The translations under genes and the position numbers were made by a program. Below, one piece after another: positions 1 to 7,678 of a stretch of 39,158 bases of DNA. The notes below the pieces were generated by a model. It had not been told where the DNA came from. It worked only from the letters and a program-made list of their open reading frames with translations, and searched no databases. The stretch comes from Sphingobacterium sp. (GTDB lineage Bacteria > Bacteroidota > Bacteroidia > Sphingobacteriales > Sphingobacteriaceae), in NCBI GenBank assembly GCA_031277685.1, contig JAITLV010000329.1, positions 1 through 39,158 on the forward strand, read 5' to 3'. The stretch's first letter is position 1; the number at the start of each line of letters is the position of its first letter.

Positions 1-38
1 TACTGAAAAAGAAAAAAATAACCAAAAAATATAAAGCT

Positions 39-120
39 ATGCAAAAGATAATTCCAAACCTTTGGTTTGACAGCAACGCGCAGGAAGCCGCAGCATATTA
101 TCTATCGGTTTTCAAAGATT
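39..120 (+). pseudogene. 5' fragment of a VOC-superfamily (PhnB/YjdN-like) gene
   Basis: Translation from the ATG at 39 begins MQKIIPNLWFDSNAQEAA and goes on to YYLSVFKD. This is the usual start of glyoxalase/bleomycin-resistance (VOC) proteins of the PhnB type: first beta strand, then helix. The resemblance stops near position 120. From there the same DNA is explained by the opposite strand, which encodes the end of the serine hydrolase at 98-1135. The plus-strand reading frame continues open to 227 only by chance. VOC proteins of this type are normally about 140-160 residues, so only about the first 27 are present. It is either a deletion scar or a misjoined contig end. Confidence 0.6.
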
Positions 121-1135
121 TCATTCCTAAGGGCAAGCAGATATTGTCAATGACCAATTGTCCAAAACTTTTGTCATTATGGCGTTCTAATGCTACACCT
201 AATACACCCGCGCCTAAATTTGAATAAGAAAACTTGACTCCTGTCTGAGATGAAACTTTATATTTTCTCAGAAAATGGAAGAGTGAATCAACCTTGTAAT
301 GACTATATGGATCTGCCAGAACGGTATTAGCCGTAAAAATATTCTCCGGGAGACGCGGAAATCCAGCGGTATGATTTGATAATTGCATAAGTGAAATTGG
401 ATGACCACGCCATGCTAAACGAGGAATAGAATCGGGCAGATATTTACTGATCGGATCCGCTAATCGCATATTGCCACCAGCGACTTCTTTTGCCAATAAA
501 AGTGAGGTAAAAATTTTTGTAACTGAACCAATCTCAAAAATACTTTTGGAAGCGTCTGGAAGCTGCTTATCAGTCTTTGTAATAGTTCCATAACTATATT
601 TTCTTTGCTGCTTTCCGTCAATTACTGCCAACATAATGGCCGCGGTAGCGCCCTTTTGAATATACGGCCTGACGAATTTTTCCACCAGTAAATCTATGGA
701 GTCTTTTAATGGATTATTGCTCGCTACTTTGAAATTCTTATCTTCTATAAAAAATGGCAATTCCTTAAAATTCATCCTTATAACCTGTTTCTCATGATCA
801 AGCAGCACAGAAAATAATTGGTCTGAGTTTTCAAATTTAATGGTATAATTATATCCGCTGGTGGTTGAATCAACAAAAGAAAAATGTTGCATTAATCCCA
901 CATTTGCCACAAACTTCCGCATTCCCAGCGAAAACTTTTCTTTTGAAATTTTAGCTTGATAGATGGCAGACGATCGTCCGTAAATCTCATCTGATTTTTT
1001 TTCATTAAAAAATCTTTGAAACTCCTTCATAAAATAATCGTAATCGGAACGAATAGCCTGGGCAGGTAAGTACTGGACTGAGAACAGAAATAAAATAAGA
1101 AGACAGTAAAACTTATAATTTAGTTTGATTTTCAT
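98..1135 (-). pseudogene. Exported serine hydrolase (class C beta-lactamase / PBP family), C-terminally truncated
   Basis: The 345-residue product starts with a signal peptide (hydrophobic residues about 10-24, ending near PAQA). Residues about 30-130 form a small N-terminal domain of the DUF3887-like kind seen in front of Bacteroidota beta-lactamase-family hydrolases. The penicillin-binding fold follows, with the nucleophile motif S204-V-T-K207 and the second motif Y304-S-N306. The protein ends after a LPLGMKS segment, so the third active-site motif (H/K-T/S-G) and roughly the last 100 residues are missing. As it stands the enzyme should be inactive. Family members cleave beta-lactams, D-amino-acid peptides or esters in the periplasm. 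The truncation coincides with the VOC gene fragment on the other strand, so it is a junction and not a natural stop. Confidence 0.75.
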
Positions 1136-1561
1136 TTTTATGTATTTCGGGTCTTAGGCCATGATCAAAGAATCACTTAATCTGAATTTTCGGTGAAACA
1201 TCCCTCCCATCCTTATTACCAATCTTATACTGTCGATTACAGTGAGCCTTTATTCTTTTTGAGGCGCTATAATGCAGTTTTAATGTTATCTCTTCGCACG
1301 GCAGTTAAACAAGAACAACTTATTTTACGCAACCAATTCGTTAACCAAAAATATAAAAACCTTATAATAAACTAATTAAAGATAAGATATATTTAGAGCA
1401 TGTTCAAAACCGAACAACTCATGTTCATAAATGAACATGCTCTAAATATATTTGGATAATAAAGTTAGGAAGACCCAACGATTCATAACTCTCCTCAAGC
1501 GAATTGTAAATATCTTCATAAACAAGACGTAAATCTCTATATATTTAAATTTAAATTAAAG
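1136..1561. other. Intergenic region with a large inverted repeat
   Basis: No convincing gene lies here. The open frame at 1193-1375 begins at a GTG, has no family resemblance and is probably chance. The stretch is AT-rich and holds the inverted repeat at 1387-1451 described separately. I see no clear TAnnTTTG promoter for the small gene at 1562. Confidence 0.5.
1387..1451. repeat. 20-bp perfect inverted repeat with a nested alternative hairpin
   Basis: The left arm (1387-1406, containing TTTAGAGCATGTTCA) and right arm (1432-1451) are perfectly complementary over 20 bp around a 25-nt loop. The loop carries a further CATGTTCAT (1420-1428), which can pair with ATGAACATG (1431-1439) inside the right arm. 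Two mutually exclusive stems are therefore possible: a long outer one and a 9-bp inner one with a 2-nt loop. No U-tract follows on either strand, so a simple terminator is not the best reading. A repeat remnant, a protein-binding dyad or an attenuator-like switch ahead of the gene at 1562 are all open. Confidence 0.75.
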
Positions 1562-1828
1562 ATGACTATGTTGAAAAATTACCGATTCAGTAAAAATCCG
1601 CTGCACTACGTTTATGCACTGATCTGGTTGAGCCTGTTCATGATCTTTGCCTTTTACCTTTTCACTGGGAATATCTTCAGACCGGAGAACGGCAAGATCC
1701 ATATTGTCGCAATTCTTATCGGTTGGGTAGTGCAATATCTTGGTCTAACTCTGACTTGCCTGATCATACTGCTTTTAGGAATATACAAAGCATTGCGAAC
1801 TGTGTTGGATAAGAAAGAAATTGCCTGA
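1562..1828 (+). CDS. Small two-helix membrane protein, unknown function
   Basis: An 88-residue protein (86 if it starts at the second Met, position 1568). Two strongly hydrophobic segments can be seen: residues about 16-35 (YALIWLSLFMIFAFYLF) and about 48-74 (VAILIGWVVQYLGLTLTCLI and on). They are separated by a short polar loop with Asn, Arg and Lys, and the tail is basic (KALRTVLDKKEIA). I do not recognise the family. It stands alone, with a hairpin-rich 426-nt spacer upstream and a palindrome-rich 210-nt spacer downstream. It could be a membrane adaptor or small-protein regulator, but nothing in the sequence decides this. Confidence 0.6.
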   Translation: MTMLKNYRFSKNPLHYVYALIWLSLFMIFAFYLFTGNIFRPENGKIHIVAILIGWVVQYLGLTLTCLIILLLGIYKALRTVLDKKEIA

Positions 1829-1941
1829 ATGATAAAACAAAAATAAAGGAGATTGATCTAAACGTATCAGTACCCAAAACTTATTTTCGTTACTGAGCTT
1901 AGAAAAACAAAAGGCCCCCTTTGGAATGATTTAAGTTCAAC

Positions 1942-1986
1942 CCTTAAACTAGTTTAAGGATATTTATTAATATTGTTCATAGAACA
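1942..1986. promoter_or_regulatory. Pair of palindromes upstream of the LamG-like gene (candidate operators)
   Basis: Positions 1942-1959 are an 18-bp perfect palindrome, CCTTAAACTAGTTTAAGG. Fourteen bases further on, 1974-1986 reads TGTTCATAGAACA, a 13-bp interrupted palindrome. Both lie just upstream of the -7 box at 2004-2011. The spacing and symmetry fit binding sites for a dimeric repressor or activator, but no neighbouring regulator obviously pairs with them. Confidence 0.5.
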
Positions 1987-2003
1987 TGAAATTCTGAACA
2001 AGG

Positions 2004-2011
2004 TACCTTTG
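2004..2011 (+). promoter_or_regulatory. Bacteroidota -7 promoter element
   Basis: TACCTTTG matches the TAnnTTTG consensus exactly and lies 28 nt upstream of the ATG at 2039. At the -33 position there is only TTG followed by TTC, part of the palindrome at 1974-1986. Transcription may therefore depend on whatever binds that palindrome. Confidence 0.6.
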
Positions 2012-2038
2012 TAAAAGTTAATAATCCAGAAATATCAG

Positions 2039-2740
2039 ATGAAGAAAGTTAGGCAACACAACGGAAGTTATACTATTTTTTTTGCGATTGTTTTATTTAT
2101 AGGGCTCAACCTAAACATTGCATGTGCTCAAAAAATAAAACTTGAGGAAAGTCAGCTTACAGCTGTACAGACGACCATGTCCATAAAGAGTATCAATGGT
2201 AAAAGAGCCATTAGCGTAATCAAATCACCAAAAGTATTTGCTGATGATGAAGCGACCTTTGTCAGGATAAATGATCTGAACTTCAAAGATGGTATCATAG
2301 CGGTAAAAGTGTTATCACGACTAACCCCAGATGCACCGCCTCACGCCAGAGGTTTTATTGGACTTGCCTTTCGTATCAATGAAGACAATTCGCGATTTGA
2401 AAGTATCTACGTACGCCCTTTGAATAGCATTGCCGGCGATCAGCTGAGAAGAAACCGGACTGTTCAATACTTTTCCTATCCAAATTTTAAATTTACGGAT
2501 TCAAGAGCGACAGCAGCTGGACAATATGAATCTTATGCCGCTATTGCACCAAATGAGTGGATCAAATTAAAAATCGAGGTAAGGGGTCAAACAGCCAAGT
2601 TATTTATTAATGATGCCAAAGAACCCAATCTTATTGTCAATGATCTCAAAATGGGTCCTGATAAAACTGGGGCTATAGGTCTTTTTGTGGATATCGGAAC
2701 GGAAGGATTTTTTAGGGATTTGAAGGTGACAAACAGATAG
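2039..2740 (+). CDS. Exported LamG / DUF1080-like (concanavalin A-fold) protein
   Basis: 233 residues. A signal peptide occupies about residues 1-31 (hydrophobic core IFFAIVLFIGLNLNIA, cleavage likely before Q in ACAQK). The mature part is rich in beta strands with patterns typical of LamG / 3-keto-disaccharide hydrolase-like jelly rolls: a FKDGIIAVKV strand, FIGLAFRINED, ESIYVRP, WIKLKIEVRGQTAKLFIND, and a closing GAIGLFVDIGTEGFFRDLKV. Proteins of this kind act in the periplasm or at the cell surface, and many bind or degrade saccharides. I see no catalytic signature, so enzymatic activity is uncertain. It has its own promoter at 2004. Confidence 0.65.
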   Translation: MKKVRQHNGSYTIFFAIVLFIGLNLNIACAQKIKLEESQLTAVQTTMSIKSINGKRAISVIKSPKVFADDEATFVRINDLNFKDGIIAVKVLSRLTPDAPPHARGFIGLAFRINEDNSRFESIYVRPLNSIAGDQLRRNRTVQYFSYPNFKFTDSRATAAGQYESYAAIAPNEWIKLKIEVRGQTAKLFINDAKEPNLIVNDLKMGPDKTGAIGLFVDIGTEGFFRDLKVTNR

Positions 2741-2904
2741 TAATGCGCGTCTTTTACTCATCTCTAAATTATTGAAAAACTTGAATATATCGTATTAAAT
2801 TTCATCTGTACGCACAATTGACACCGCAGTCATTTGTCGCAGCTATGGGTGCTGGTGGCTGCAGCATATTATCGCATTCCAAATGTTAACTGCTATTCTG
2901 GACA
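2741..2904. other. Convergent intergenic spacer
   Basis: This is the spacer between the LamG-like gene (plus) and the AraC gene (minus), which run toward each other. I see no strong hairpin followed by a T-run, and no gene. Confidence 0.4.
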
Positions 2905-3804
2905 CTAATTTAAATTGACATTTCTATACGCATTGGGTGTATACCCTACTCTATTTTTAAACAACCGACTAAAATGCTGTGGATATTTAAACCCAAGTTC
3001 AAAAGCAATTTCATTAATGGTCTTGTCCGAATCAAATATTTTTTCCTTAGCAATCTCGATTAGCTTATTCTGAATATATTCCTGGGCGGTCTTCCCAGTT
3101 TCCTTCTTGACAAGGTCACCAAAATAGTTGGCTGAAAGAAATAATTGCTCTGCAAAGTAGGCTACCGTGGGCAGGCCATTTTGTTGTGGTTCGTCTGACT
3201 GAAAATAAGCATTCAGGTTTTCCTCGAATTTCTCTATAATTCCTTTATTAGCATTCTCGCGCGTTATAAATTGCCGGTCATAAAACCGTTGGCAATAATC
3301 CAAAAAAAGCTCGATATTGGAGACAATAAGCTTTTTGGTATGCTTGTCGATGCTATGTACTAGTTCATGCTTTATCTTGCTGAGGCAGTCCATAATGACC
3401 TTCCTCTCCTGCTCGGAAAGATGAAGTGCCTCGCTAGCCGAATAGGAAAAGAACGTATAGTTGGCAATTTCCCTGGCCAAAGAGGTGCCATACAGCAGCT
3501 CTGGATGAAATACTAAAGCCGTCCCCTGGGGTTGGTAAAACTCAGTACCATTCTCCCCGATGACCTGCCCTGGAGCCAAAAATATCAATGTTCCCTCTTC
3601 ATAGTCATAATTCTTAAGGCCATACCGGAGATCTCCGCATTTTATTTCTTTAAAAAATACCGTATAGAATTCGTACCTGAGCTTTGATAATTTACGCGGG
3701 TCAGCTTTGCTCAAATCGACAACACTGACCAAAGGATGCAATGTTTCATTCTTATTGAAATTATTGTATTCTCGAATACTCTTAAAATTGATGATCTCTT
3801 CCAT
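2905..3804 (-). CDS. AraC-family transcriptional regulator (likely controls the adjacent reductase/detox operons)
   Basis: 299 residues. The N-terminal half (about 1-190) looks like the cupin-type sensor domain of AraC proteins (GTLIFLAPGQ, then GTALVFHPELL). The C-terminal 100 residues are a double helix-turn-helix: the first helices lie around VAYFAEQLFLSANYFGDLVK, the second around INEIAFELGFKYPQHFSRLF, followed by the canonical GYTPNAYR. It is divergent from the aldo/keto reductase at 3965 with a 160-nt intergenic region. That region holds a sequence repeated at the second operon's promoter (3868 and 6922), the best candidate for its binding site. The ligand is unknown. Related AraC proteins next to aldo/keto reductases often sense reactive small molecules, but that is inference here. 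Confidence 0.9.
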   Translation of the reverse strand: MEEIINFKSIREYNNFNKNETLHPLVSVVDLSKADPRKLSKLRYEFYTVFFKEIKCGDLRYGLKNYDYEEGTLIFLAPGQVIGENGTEFYQPQGTALVFHPELLYGTSLAREIANYTFFSYSASEALHLSEQERKVIMDCLSKIKHELVHSIDKHTKKLIVSNIELFLDYCQRFYDRQFITRENANKGIIEKFEENLNAYFQSDEPQQNGLPTVAYFAEQLFLSANYFGDLVKKETGKTAQEYIQNKLIEIAKEKIFDSDKTINEIAFELGFKYPQHFSRLFKNRVGYTPNAYRNVNLN

Positions 3805-3823
3805 TTGCCTGAATGCTATGAAA

Positions 3824-3831
3824 CAAATTTA
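3824..3831 (-). promoter_or_regulatory. Candidate -7 box for the AraC gene
   Basis: On the minus strand this reads TAAATTTG, a perfect TAnnTTTG, 19 nt upstream of the ATG at 3804. No TTTG is visible at -33. Confidence 0.45.
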
Positions 3832-3867
3832 CAAAACTGGAATCCAATAATTTATTGAATCTGTAAT

Positions 3868-3926
3868 AATGGTATAACTATCCGTAATCCGTCTACCAAA
3901 ACCTTAACCCGCAAAACCGAACTTTG
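3868..3926 (+). promoter_or_regulatory. Operator-promoter copy 1 (shared with 6922-6980)
   Basis: The block reads AATGGTA (3868-3874), four variable bases, then TATCCGTAATC (3879-3889), one variable base, GTCTAC, one variable base and AAAA (to 3901). A -7 box GAACTTTG follows at 3919-3926. The same block with the same internal spacing, and the same 39-nt distance to an identical GAACTTTG, recurs at 6922-6980. Neither copy has a TTTG at -33, which fits activator-dependent transcription. The AraC protein encoded at 2905-3804 is the natural candidate. The flanking bases differ between copies, so this is selected similarity and not a recent duplication of the whole region. Confidence 0.75.
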
Positions 3927-3964
3927 TAATCATTGGATTGTATACTACGTAAACGATTTTCATT

Positions 3965-4816
3965 ATGTATAAAGTAAAACTAAATAACGGAATTGAAATG
4001 CCTATCCTTGGCTTTGGTGTTTTCCAGATCAAAGAGACCTTGGAATGTGAGCGTGCTGTCATTGACGCTGTCGAAACTGGATACCGGCTAATTGATACCG
4101 CAGCCTCTTATCTGAATGAGGAAGCGGTAGGCAAAGCGATAAAAAATTGTGCTATCCAGCGTGAGGAATTATTTATTACGACCAAACTTTGGGTACAGGA
4201 TACGGGATATGAGAAAACCAAAGCCGCATTTCACCGCTCATTGGAAAGACTGCAACTGGACTATCTCGATCTATATCTGATCCACCAACCTTATGGCGAT
4301 ATCTTTGGATCGTGGAAAGCCATGCAGGAACTTTATGAAGAAGGAAAAATCAGGGCTATTGGAGTTGCTAATTTTCAGCCGGACAGAGTGATGGACCTTA
4401 TTATCAATAGTGGCTTTACTCCGGCTGTCAACCAGATAGAAACACATCCTTTTCATCAGCAAATTCAAAATCAAGCTTTCCTAGAAGAAAATAATATCCA
4501 GACTCAATCCTGGGGTCCTTTTGCAGAGGGGAAAAATGATATTTTCCAAAATGAGGTTCTTAGGTCAATAGGGAAAAATTACAATAAGACTGTTGCACAG
4601 GTCATTCTCCGATGGCTTGCACAGCGGGACATCATTGCTATTCCCAAATCTGTCCGTAAGGAAAGAATAGCCGAAAATTTCCAGCTATTCGATTTCGAAC
4701 TGACAGAGAAGGAAATGGATGCCATAAAATCCCTGGACGCTGGAAAAAGTCTATTTTTTGATCACCGCGACCCCAAGATGGTCAGATCGTTGAGTGAAAG
4801 AAAACTTGATATCTAA
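3965..4816 (+). CDS. Aldo/keto reductase (2,5-diketogluconate reductase-like)
   Basis: 283 residues, cytoplasmic, normal length for a single-domain AKR (TIM barrel). The catalytic tetrad is complete: D44 and Y49 in LIDTAASY, K74 in ITTKLW, H107 in LYLIHQP. The NADPH-binding end is also recognisable (AIPKSVRKERIAENFQLFDF). The family reduces aldehydes, ketoaldehydes and diketo acids with NADPH. It is the first gene of a unit followed 20 nt later by a second AKR and then an exported hydrolase. Its promoter at 3868-3926 is duplicated ahead of the second operon. A role against reactive carbonyls or quinone-like compounds is plausible; the substrate is unknown. Confidence 0.92.
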   Translation: MYKVKLNNGIEMPILGFGVFQIKETLECERAVIDAVETGYRLIDTAASYLNEEAVGKAIKNCAIQREELFITTKLWVQDTGYEKTKAAFHRSLERLQLDYLDLYLIHQPYGDIFGSWKAMQELYEEGKIRAIGVANFQPDRVMDLIINSGFTPAVNQIETHPFHQQIQNQAFLEENNIQTQSWGPFAEGKNDIFQNEVLRSIGKNYNKTVAQVILRWLAQRDIIAIPKSVRKERIAENFQLFDFELTEKEMDAIKSLDAGKSLFFDHRDPKMVRSLSERKLDI

Positions 4817-4836
4817 AACGTTAAATTGATACTGAA

Positions 4837-5820
4837 ATGGAAAAAAGAATATTAGGAAATAGTGGACTGGAAGTGTCCGCACTTGGATTGGGCTGTATGG
4901 GTTTGAGTTTTGGCTATGGCCCGGCTACGGACCAAAAAGAGGCAATTCAATTGATCCGTTCGGCCTTTGAATCTGGAATAACCTTTTTCGATACGGCTGA
5001 ATGTTATGGTCCTTTTACAAATGAAAGCCTGCTGGGCGAAGCGTTGGCGCCCTTCAGAGACGATGTGGTGATTGCGACCAAGTTTGGTTTCGAGGATGGC
5101 GATTCAAAAAAAGGCTTGGACAGCAGTCCTGCCAGAATCAGAAAAGTTGCCGAAGCTTCACTCCAACGCCTGCGTACGGACCGGATCGATCTGTTCTATC
5201 AGCACCGCACTGACCCCAACATACCGATTGAGGAGGTTGCCGGAACTATCCGCGATCTGATTGCCGAAGGGAAAGTAAAACACTGGGGGCTCTCCGAAGC
5301 GGGAACTGAAACTATCCGCAGGGCACATGCAGAGCAGCCCCTGGCGGCATTGCAGAGCGAATACTCGTTGTTTTACCGTGAACCTGAAAATGAGATCATC
5401 CCCACATTGGGAGAGCTCGGGATCGGATTTGTACCCTTTAGCCCCTTGGGAAAAGGTTTCCTGACGGGAGCAATAAACGAGACGACAAAATTTGACCCGA
5501 CAGATTTCCGGAACATCGTACCACGCTTCTCGGAAGAAAACCGGAAAGCGAATCAGGCTCTTGTAGACCTCCTGAAAACGATAGCAAGTGAAAAAGATGC
5601 CACTCCAGCGCAAGTCGCTTTAGCATGGCTGCTTGCTCAGAAACCATGGATCGCTCCAATCCCGGGAACGACTAAACTACATCGCCTCAAGGAAAATATG
5701 GGCGCTATCGCCGTTCAACTAGATACCAAGGAGATACAACAGATCAACCTAGCAGCTTCAGCGATTACCATCCAGGGCGAACGATATCCTGCTGCTTTAC
5801 AGAACAGAGTCGGTAAATAA
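4837..5820 (+). CDS. Aldo/keto reductase (AKR13 / YakC-like)
   Basis: 327 residues, cytoplasmic. The tetrad is complete: D52 and Y57 in FFDTAECYG, K82 in VVIATKFGF, H123 in LFYQHRTDP. The C-terminal cofactor segment IAPIPGTTKLHRLKENMGA is typical of the AKR13/YakC branch, which differs from the AKR encoded just upstream. Two AKRs of different subfamilies in one operon widen the range of carbonyls that can be reduced. It starts 20 nt after the preceding stop and ends 11 nt before the next gene, so co-transcription is very likely. G+C appears somewhat higher than in the flanking lipoprotein genes. Confidence 0.92.
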   Translation: MEKRILGNSGLEVSALGLGCMGLSFGYGPATDQKEAIQLIRSAFESGITFFDTAECYGPFTNESLLGEALAPFRDDVVIATKFGFEDGDSKKGLDSSPARIRKVAEASLQRLRTDRIDLFYQHRTDPNIPIEEVAGTIRDLIAEGKVKHWGLSEAGTETIRRAHAEQPLAALQSEYSLFYREPENEIIPTLGELGIGFVPFSPLGKGFLTGAINETTKFDPTDFRNIVPRFSEENRKANQALVDLLKTIASEKDATPAQVALAWLLAQKPWIAPIPGTTKLHRLKENMGAIAVQLDTKEIQQINLAASAITIQGERYPAALQNRVGK

Positions 5821-5831
5821 AAAAACAAGCT

Positions 5832-6920
5832 ATGCGATTGAACAGAATAACACAATATATTACAGCCACTGCTGCCCTATTTATTTTATCTACGGCGGTG
5901 CATGCCCAGAAAAAACAAAAGCCCTTGCTCATTGCTGAACAAGGCAGTTTCGCGGTCGGTGGCACTGTCAATACTGAAGCTGGTAGCTTTCATGTAAATG
6001 ATGCCCTGAAACCTCAAGGCCAGACATTCCATGGCGATCATGCCTATGTTTTCTATCAAAAACCTGTAAAAGCCCGCGAGTATCCGTTGGTATTTCTGCA
6101 TGGCGCAGGCCAGTCAAAAAAAACATGGGAGACAACAGCAGATGGTAGAGAAGGCTTTCAGAATATTTTCCTCCGTCGGAAATTCTCAGTGTACCTGATC
6201 GACCAACCGCGACGTGGCGAAGCTGGGAAAAGTATGGTGGAAGCAACGATCAAGCCCACGGCAGATGAGCAGTTCTGGTTTACACAATTTCGTATGGGCA
6301 ATTACCCCAACTATTTCCCGAATGTTCAGTTTCCAAAAGATAGTATAGCATTAGAGCAGTTTTATAGACAGATGACACCCAATACGGGTACTTTCGACGC
6401 AACTGTGATTACCGCAGCGGTATCCAGTCTCTTTGATAAGATAAGTGCCGGAATATTGGTTACCCACTCTCAAGGCGGTGGCCCGGGCTGGTTGACTGCC
6501 ATCAAAAATAATAAAGTCAAGGCAGTAGTCGCATACGAACCGTACAGCGGATTTGTATTTCCGGAGGGTGAACTTCCAGCTCCCATAAAATCGTCGGGGC
6601 TGTTTGGCGAACTCAAAGGGAGCACCATCCCCCTATCGGATTTCAAAAAGCTGACCCAGATTCCTATTGTCATCTACTATGGCGATAATATTGCCAAAGA
6701 ACCGACCACTACATGGAACAAAGACCACTGGCGCTCGGGACTTGAAATGGCCAGACTATGGGCCGCAACAATCAATAAACATGGTGGAGATGCAACGGTC
6801 GTCCATCTCCCGGAAGCTGGAATCATGGGAAATACCCATTTTCCTTTTTCGGACCTCAACAATTTGCAAGTCGCGGATGAATTGTCCAAATGGTTAAAGC
6901 AGAAAGGCCTGGATAAGTAA
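5832..6920 (+). CDS. Exported alpha/beta hydrolase
   Basis: 362 residues with a signal peptide (residues 1-25, ending VHA before QKK). The alpha/beta-hydrolase core shows an oxyanion-hole HGAG motif at H90, a nucleophile elbow THSQGG with S213, and a probable catalytic His at H336 in GNTHFPF near the C-terminus. The product should act in the periplasm as an esterase or related hydrolase. It is the last gene of the aldo/keto reductase unit. The gap to the next gene (6921-7000) holds the second copy of the operator-promoter, so the following genes can also start independently. The substrate cannot be inferred. Confidence 0.85.
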   Translation: MRLNRITQYITATAALFILSTAVHAQKKQKPLLIAEQGSFAVGGTVNTEAGSFHVNDALKPQGQTFHGDHAYVFYQKPVKAREYPLVFLHGAGQSKKTWETTADGREGFQNIFLRRKFSVYLIDQPRRGEAGKSMVEATIKPTADEQFWFTQFRMGNYPNYFPNVQFPKDSIALEQFYRQMTPNTGTFDATVITAAVSSLFDKISAGILVTHSQGGGPGWLTAIKNNKVKAVVAYEPYSGFVFPEGELPAPIKSSGLFGELKGSTIPLSDFKKLTQIPIVIYYGDNIAKEPTTTWNKDHWRSGLEMARLWAATINKHGGDATVVHLPEAGIMGNTHFPFSDLNNLQVADELSKWLKQKGLDK

Positions 6921-6921
6921 A

Positions 6922-6980
6922 AATGGTAGTATTATCCGTAATCGGTCTACTAAAAAAGAAAGCTGTTTTGAGGAACTTTG
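6922..6980 (+). promoter_or_regulatory. Operator-promoter copy 2
   Basis: AATGGTA (6922-6928), four variable bases, TATCCGTAATC (6933-6943), one variable base, GTCTAC, one variable base and AAAA (to 6955), then -7 box GAACTTTG at 6973-6980. All distances equal those of the copy at 3868-3926. The ATG of the flavodoxin gene is 20 nt beyond the box. This makes the 7001-10528 operon a second transcription unit of the same regulon. Confidence 0.75.
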
Positions 6981-7000
6981 TATAAATCAAAACGATACAA

Positions 7001-7648
7001 ATGAAAACTAGATCTTTATATTGTCTGCTACTCTGCCTGCTGTTCGCTGTAACGTCCTGTTCGGGAGCAGAGGAAACTACATTGGGAGACAAAGATCCCC
7101 CGATAACAGGTACTGACTCCTTAAAGGATCAGAAAGTTTTGATCGTTTACCTGTCTCGAACAAAAAACACCCAAGCTGTAGCTGAGATCATCCATCGGCA
7201 GGTAGGCGGTGATCTGGTTGGTCTTGAACTCAAAAAGCCTTATCCTGCACAGTATCAAACCACGGTCGATCAGGTTGCCGAAGAAAATAGAACAGGTTAT
7301 CTACCACCTCTGAAAACGAAAATAGACAGCATGGAAAAATACGACATCGTCTTTGTGGGTTTTCCAACCTGGGGGATGCAGCTCCCACAGCCAATGAAAA
7401 GTTTCCTAAAACAGTATAATCTGGCAGGAAAGACGGTCATCCCTTTTAATACAAATGCTGGATATGGCATTGGGAGCAGCTTCGACACCGTAAAACAACT
7501 TTGCTCCGAGAGCAAAATATTGGAAGGATTTACCACTAAAGCTGGTGTAGAACGGGACGGAATCTTCTTTGTGATAGCGGGTGAAAAAGAAAAACAAGTT
7601 ACGGTACAAGTTGTCGAATGGCTTGCAAAACTTGGATTTACAAAATAA
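7001..7648 (+). CDS. Flavodoxin-family lipoprotein (exported FMN protein)
   Basis: 215 residues. The N-terminus is a lipoprotein signal with the lipobox VTSC (residues about 16-20), so the mature protein should be membrane-anchored outside the cytoplasm. The remainder is a flavodoxin fold: beta strand VLIVYLS followed by the FMN phosphate loop S52-x-T54-x-N56-T57, then YDIVFVGFPTWG with the flavin-stacking aromatic loop, and IPFNTNAGYGIGSS near the isoalloxazine site. Flavodoxins carry low-potential electrons or act as quinone reductases, nearly always in the cytosol. An exported version in an operon of exported redox and hydrolase genes is the oddity here. First gene of its operon, directly behind operator copy 2. 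Confidence 0.85.
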   Translation: MKTRSLYCLLLCLLFAVTSCSGAEETTLGDKDPPITGTDSLKDQKVLIVYLSRTKNTQAVAEIIHRQVGGDLVGLELKKPYPAQYQTTVDQVAEENRTGYLPPLKTKIDSMEKYDIVFVGFPTWGMQLPQPMKSFLKQYNLAGKTVIPFNTNAGYGIGSSFDTVKQLCSESKILEGFTTKAGVERDGIFFVIAGEKEKQVTVQVVEWLAKLGFTK

Positions 7649-7678
7649 TAAGAAGTGAGAAGCATAAAATTACAATTA

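Noticed and set aside
1193..1375. 60-codon open frame upstream of the small membrane protein
   Set aside because: GTG start, no family resemblance, no ribosome-binding context and no promoter element; it ends in an AT-rich run.
5158..5613. 151-codon frame antisense to the second aldo/keto reductase
   Set aside because: The plus strand encodes a complete enzyme with an intact catalytic tetrad; the antisense frame is rich in Cys, Arg and Phe and has no known domain.
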